Shown here one piece after another: positions 60,381-64,000 of a stretch of DNA of 64,000 nucleotides. A model generated the notes under the pieces. It was not told the origin of the DNA, ran no database searches, and saw only the letters and a program-made list of their open reading frames with translations. The translations under genes and the position numbers were made by a program. Source of the stretch: Oscillospiraceae bacterium (GTDB taxonomy: Bacteria > Bacillota_A > Clostridia > Oscillospirales > CAG-272); the NCBI GenBank assembly GCA_015063445.1, contig SVUD01000003.1, positions 6,840-70,839 on the forward strand, in the 5' to 3' direction. Each line of letters starts with the position of its first letter. The first letter of the stretch is position 1.

Positions 60381-60441
60381 GGGCACTGTATGTAACAGTA
60401 CCGCCTTTTGTTTTTATTCGGTTACGCTAAAATGACGAAGC
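60381..60441 (-). terminator. Terminator repeat B, copy 2
   Basis: Hairpin GGGCACTGT-ATGTA-ACAGTACCGCC (60381-60405), then the conserved 31-base block (60411-60441, TTTTTATTCGGTTACG then CTAAAATGACGAAGC). It follows the GH2 stop by 26 bases on the minus strand and matches copy 1 at 57023 in sequence and position. Confidence 0.7.
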
Positions 60442-60466
60442 CTTTGAAAAATAAATTTTATCAAAA

Positions 60467-62203
60467 CTATTCCGATAAATCTCTTGTTGCGTCTGCGAAT
60501 TCCTTATAAAGAATATCGTTCGCCTGCTTCATTTTGTCACAGTCGATTTTTATAACTCTTCTGTCGTAGGTAATAAGACCGTTCGTCTCGTCCTCAACGT
60601 CCGTGAGCTGAGTGTAGACGGTGGCACAGAGTCCCTCCTTGATAAGAGGAGCGGTGCTATCCGTATAAAGCGAACAAACCGCATCCGTGAAGCTTTCTTT
60701 GTCACGGTATAGAGAATAGCCGTAATTCCTTTTGCCGAAAAGGTGACCGTCAATACGAAGCGAAAAGCCGCCAAATTCGCTTAAGAAGAAGGGCCTTCCG
60801 TTAGGCTTCGATATCTTAGGAGCTTTGAAGTATATATGCCTTGAATCAACGTCGCTCTCGGTAGCGTAAAACCAGCCCGAAGTGGAATCTACAAATCTCG
60901 TGCTGTCTATTTCCTTTAAGAGCCTGTACGCCTTGTCGGGCAGGAACTGTCCCCAGCCCTCGTTGAAAATGGTATAAAGGCACACGGATGGCGTGTTATA
61001 AAGCAGCTCTGCGGTCTTTTTCATCTCCGAGAGGAAGAACTCGCGGCTCTTTTTATTTTTGTGTCTTAAAGAGAAGCGAGCCTTCTTGAAGCCAACCGTC
61101 GGCAGAGCCGTGTCAAAAATAAACGAGTATCCCGAGTTGTTGACCATATCCTGAAAAACTGCCATACCGAGCTTGTCGCAAAGGTAATAGAAAATCATAG
61201 GCTCTATCTTTATGTGCTTGCGCAGCATATTGAAGCCGAGGCGCTTTGCGTTAAGGATATCGTCCCTATACCCCTCGGGCGTGGCAGGTAAGAATATTCC
61301 GTCGGGGAAGTATCCTTGATCGAGAAGCCCCGAGAAGAAGTACGGTTCACCGTTGAGACACAGGCGGCGCTTTCCTTTTGCTTCTTTGATATCAAGTGAG
61401 CGAAGGGCAAAATAGCTTTCGATTTTATCCGTCTCGGTCTCAATGGAAAATTCGTATAAATAAGGATTTTCGGGAGTCCATAAAATCTTGCTTTCGGGCT
61501 CGATAACTATAGAATCGCCGGAAAATTCGTAAACGCTTCCGTCACTCAAAAGTGTTAGTCTCTTGATTTCTGCCTCGGAATTAACACTTATTTTTACATT
61601 TTTCGATGTTTGTTCAATCTTTATCGACTCAATGTGCATGTCAGGTATGCTCTCAATCCATACCGTCTGCCATATTCCGCTGACGGGGGTATACCACATA
61701 CCGCCTCGGTTCTTCTTTTGCTTTCCGTAGGTAAAGACTTTTGAAAGCTCGTCGCGAGCCTTAACGCATATCTCGTTTTCACCGTCAAGAAGAAGCTTAG
61801 TTATATCAAACGAGAAGGGAATGTATCCACCGATATGCGTACCCGCTTCCTTGCCGTTTATATATACCTGTGCAAGCTGATCGACCGCGCCAAAGTGCAA
61901 AATTACCCTCTTTTTTATAAATCCCTCGGGTAATGTAAAGGAGCGTGTATATATCATTACGTCTTTTTTTTCTATCCGCATCTCAACGCCTGAAAGCTTG
62001 CTCTCGGGAGGAAATGGCACGAGTATCTTTCCGCTATATAGGGTATCCGCGCCGCCTCTTTCTATCTTGAAATCCCACTCGCCGTTAAGAGAAAGAAACG
62101 AGTCGCGCTTCATCTGAGGTCTCGGATAAATATTCCACGGCGTCTCTTTATCCATACTCTCCGCGTATTTAGTCAATAGAGGTTCGTAAATTTCGTTTTT
62201 CAT
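60467..62203 (-). CDS. Glycoside hydrolase family 2 protein (beta-galactosidase/glucuronidase-like)
   Basis: 578 residues without a signal peptide, so cytoplasmic. LNGEWDFKIE at residue 37 begins the jelly-roll domain, followed by an Ig-like domain and a TIM barrel with acid/base in YTIFNEGWGQF (Asn-Glu, about residue 410) and nucleophile in FLSEFGGFSL (about residue 495). The C-terminal domains found in long E. coli LacZ are missing, as in short GH2 enzymes. Substrate specificity (galactoside, glucuronide, mannoside) cannot be read. It could process sugars taken up by the operon at 13-27 kb, but it is transcribed alone. Confidence 0.9.
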   Translation of the reverse strand: MKNEIYEPLLTKYAESMDKETPWNIYPRPQMKRDSFLSLNGEWDFKIERGGADTLYSGKILVPFPPESKLSGVEMRIEKKDVMIYTRSFTLPEGFIKKRVILHFGAVDQLAQVYINGKEAGTHIGGYIPFSFDITKLLLDGENEICVKARDELSKVFTYGKQKKNRGGMWYTPVSGIWQTVWIESIPDMHIESIKIEQTSKNVKISVNSEAEIKRLTLLSDGSVYEFSGDSIVIEPESKILWTPENPYLYEFSIETETDKIESYFALRSLDIKEAKGKRRLCLNGEPYFFSGLLDQGYFPDGIFLPATPEGYRDDILNAKRLGFNMLRKHIKIEPMIFYYLCDKLGMAVFQDMVNNSGYSFIFDTALPTVGFKKARFSLRHKNKKSREFFLSEMKKTAELLYNTPSVCLYTIFNEGWGQFLPDKAYRLLKEIDSTRFVDSTSGWFYATESDVDSRHIYFKAPKISKPNGRPFFLSEFGGFSLRIDGHLFGKRNYGYSLYRDKESFTDAVCSLYTDSTAPLIKEGLCATVYTQLTDVEDETNGLITYDRRVIKIDCDKMKQANDILYKEFADATRDLSE

Positions 62204-62277
62204 AAATTCCGTCCGTTTCCGTTGTAATCAAAAGAATATAGTTTGATCTGGAATTTTAGTCTTACGCTCTTAAGCCG

Positions 62278-63366
62278 TTAGTTGAAAAGACTTAAAACGG
62301 TGAGTGCGCCGGTAACCACGAGAAATGCTATAACGCCGACGTTGGCAAAGATAACTTTCATGCGGCGCTCCTTCGGGATACATATCTCGCATCTGTCGCT
62401 GACGAAAATGCGGCGTCTGTTTTTAAAGAATATAACGAGTCCCGCAACGAGCATGCCAATGTTAACGAGAGAATAAGTTCCGACCACCGCCGAAAGCTGC
62501 GAAAGCTCGGTCATCATTTCCTCGGTAATTTCCGCGCCTCCCGCAATAACGTTCGATAATTCTTCAAATCTTGTGATTTTATCCATAATGAGCATTGGAA
62601 TTGCAGAGCCCAAGAAGTTTATCACCATATGAAGCCCGATAGGATACCATATATTCGAGGTTTTCGAGTAGAGATAAGCGAGAACCGCTCCGAGCATCAT
62701 AGCGTAAAACAGCTGATAAAAATTAGCGTGGAAAAGACCGAAGGCTATTGCCGAAACAAATATAGCGAGTCTGTCGCCGTACATACCGAGCTTATCCATA
62801 AGAAGCTTTCTGAAAATAAGCTCCTCAACGATAGGGCCTATAACCACTACCACGAGAAGAATAAACCATAATTTAGAATTCGAAACAAGCTCGTCAACCG
62901 AATTAGTGGGAGTTTTACCGATAAACGCGCCAATGAAGAGATTAAGATAATTTCCTATATAGCTGCCGACCATCATAAAAGCCTCGCCAACGAGGAATAT
63001 CTTAACCAGCTCTGAAAATTTCATCTTTGATTTGGAGCGTACCGTATTTCGCATTCCCTTAGTCATAAGAAGCAAAACGGGGAGAGCTATCGCGTACATA
63101 GCCACGGAGCTTCTTACGTTCGTATACCACCAGCTGTTGAAAATTTCAAGAGCCTTTTCCTCACCGAGAGAATAAAGCACGATAAAATCAGCGGCGAATA
63201 TCACCGCGTATGAGATCAAGGTGTAAATAACAGCGGCAAGAAAGAAGCGAGAGAAACGCTTTTTAGCTCTTCTTTCATCGTCGAGAGTAAAATCGTTCCA
63301 TCTTGGAGTAGAATAATAAGTACCTCTGTCAAATGTATACTGCTGTTCAAAATCGTTCTGATCCAT
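62278..63366 (-). CDS. CPBP-family intramembrane metalloprotease
   Basis: 362 residues, eight or so helices. The active-site motifs of the Abi/CAAX family are seen: EELIFRKLLMDKL (EExxxR) near residue 185, FGLFHANFYQ (FxxxH) near 218 and GLHMVINFLGS (HxxxN) near 260. It probably cleaves membrane proteins or peptides; in related bacteria such proteins guard against bacteriocins. GGAGG lies 6 bases ahead of the ATG at 63366. A long in-frame extension upstream is rejected because a promoter lies nearby. Confidence 0.88.
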   Translation of the reverse strand: MDQNDFEQQYTFDRGTYYSTPRWNDFTLDDERRAKKRFSRFFLAAVIYTLISYAVIFAADFIVLYSLGEEKALEIFNSWWYTNVRSSVAMYAIALPVLLLMTKGMRNTVRSKSKMKFSELVKIFLVGEAFMMVGSYIGNYLNLFIGAFIGKTPTNSVDELVSNSKLWFILLVVVVIGPIVEELIFRKLLMDKLGMYGDRLAIFVSAIAFGLFHANFYQLFYAMMLGAVLAYLYSKTSNIWYPIGLHMVINFLGSAIPMLIMDKITRFEELSNVIAGGAEITEEMMTELSQLSAVVGTYSLVNIGMLVAGLVIFFKNRRRIFVSDRCEICIPKERRMKVIFANVGVIAFLVVTGALTVLSLFN

Positions 63367-63520
63367 AAAAATCCTCCTTTGTTTAGCCGTAACGTGAGCG
63401 TGCTGCTTCTTTTTGGGCAAAGGTGAAAGCTTTGTGTCCGCTAAAGCTTTCTCGGGCTTGTCGCATCCCTTTATCGCAGACGCAGTTTTTTAGGCTATGG
63501 ATAAAATGCTTTGTCTTTAT

Positions 63521-63549
63521 ATTTTACCACGAAATATAGGTAAAAACAA
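63521..63549 (-). promoter_or_regulatory. Promoter of the CPBP protease gene
   Basis: Minus strand TTGTTT (63544-63549), 17 bases, TAAAAT (63521-63526), about 155 bases before the chosen ATG. The leader is long and holds no obvious structure. Confidence 0.5.
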
Positions 63550-63647
63550 TGTATTTTCGGTGAACAATTATCTATTTATGAAAAAACACTAAAAAAGGCG
63601 CGTTTTTTTCGTCACAATTTAGTCTTTAATTGTTCACCTAACGTCTT
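63550..63647. promoter_or_regulatory. Two inverted 12-bp sites between divergent promoters
   Basis: GGTGAACAATTA (63559-63570) and TAATTGTTCACC (63627-63638) are perfect inverse copies 56 bases apart, each next to one of the two divergent promoters. They look like paired regulator-binding sites; loop formation is possible. Confidence 0.6.
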
Positions 63648-63676
63648 GAAAAGTCCTTTTCTTTATGATAAAATGA
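63648..63676 (+). promoter_or_regulatory. Promoter of the DUF1846 gene
   Basis: TTGAAA (63648-63653), 17 bases, TAAAAT (63671-63676), 49 bases before the ATG. Confidence 0.65.
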
Positions 63677-63724
63677 TTATGTATTTTTTTGCGTACGCAC
63701 ATTAAGATGACGAAAGGTAACGAA

Positions 63725-64000
63725 ATGTTTAAGCTTGGTTTTGATAACGATAAATATCTAAAGCTCCAGTCCGAGAAGATAAGGGAGAGAATCAACCTCT
63801 TCGGAGGAAAGCTTTATCTTGAATTCGGAGGAAAGCTTTTTGACGATTTTCACGCGTCGAGAGTTTTGCCCGGCTTTGCGCCCGACAGTAAGATAAGAAT
63901 GCTCATTGAGCTTAAGGACGAGGCTGAGATAATAATAGCTATCAACACTGCCGATATAGAGAAGAATAAGGTCAGAGGAGACCTCGGCATAACGTACGAT
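63725..64000 (+). CDS. DUF1846 family protein (partial, N-terminus)
   Basis: 92 codons lie in the window; the gene continues past the right edge (family length is about 500). [38 protein letters not shown] and [18 protein letters not shown] are highly typical of DUF1846, a family with a Rossmann-like fold of unknown function found in many Clostridia and streptococci. AGG precedes the ATG. Confidence 0.92.
   Translation, partial: MFKLGFDNDKYLKLQSEKIRERINLFGGKLYLEFGGKLFDDFHASRVLPGFAPDSKIRMLIELKDEAEIIIAINTADIEKNKVRGDLGITYD

Overview
This window reads as a chromosomal piece of an anaerobic, spore-forming member of the Bacillota, most likely class Clostridia. The evidence is a clostridial-order Rnf complex (rnfCDGEAB), SpoIVA, RicT/PSP1, a pyruvate-formate-lyase-activase-like radical SAM protein, a small 2x[4Fe-4S] ferredoxin, BspA-type and MBG-type surface proteins typical of gut Clostridia, near-consensus sigma-A promoters and strong AGGAGG ribosome sites. 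No rRNA, tRNA, phage, transposase or CRISPR array was recognised. Most of the window looks like stable core or niche chromosome. A two-gene, AT-rich cassette at 46.5-47.5 kb looks acquired.

Layout. 1-2.0 kb (minus): the end of a dipeptide/oligopeptide ABC permease pair, then a HAD phosphatase. 2.3-10.4 kb (plus): the redox operon rnfC-D-G-E-A-B, a NusG-II domain protein, a Gx/HepT-like membrane protein and apbE (flavinyl transferase). It starts from a consensus promoter with a Rex-like box just upstream. 10.6-12.4 kb: a metallophosphoesterase and a ZIP metal transporter. 13.0-26.9 kb (plus): a 14-kb carbohydrate-uptake operon with a giant solute-binding protein, two permease pairs, an NHL-propeller/YIP1 membrane protein and a 1422-residue DUF5696-type exoprotein. 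It has no ATPase gene, and three helically phased inverted repeats lie upstream. 27.2-36.6 kb (minus): a Phe/Tyr operon from DAHP synthase to prephenate dehydrogenase/dehydratase and an aminotransferase, with an aroE-aroK fusion and no trp genes.

37.1-46.5 kb: a 1611-residue MBG-repeat wall/membrane protein whose cytoplasmic tail is a ribosomal-protein-uL15-like domain, an ECF S component, an RluA-type pseudouridine synthase, an AlaX-like editing protein, dCMP deaminase and a radical SAM activase. 46.5-47.5 kb: divergent XRE regulator and SLOG-like gene with a three-site operator, enclosed by two copies of one hairpin repeat. 47.6-52.5 kb (minus): rsmI, trmN6-like, ferredoxin, ricT, holB and a YitT-family protein. 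52.7-58.4 kb: a collagen-like/BspA surface protein with an adjacent FliB-like N-methylase, a lipase and a BspA lipoprotein. Upstream of the lipoprotein is a promoter-driven, rod-shaped RNA with its own terminator. 58.7-64 kb: spoIVA with a sigma-E-like promoter, a GH2 glycosidase, a CPBP protease and the start of a DUF1846 gene.

The points most worth a second look are the triplicated FMN_bind-like modules in RnfG, the uL15-like tail on the MBG protein, the unknown rod-shaped RNA at 58.42-58.58 kb, the paired-permease/DUF5696/YIP1 uptake operon, the XRE-SLOG cassette, and the cross-window terminator-like repeats. All calls come from reading the sequence and from memory of protein families; no database search was run.
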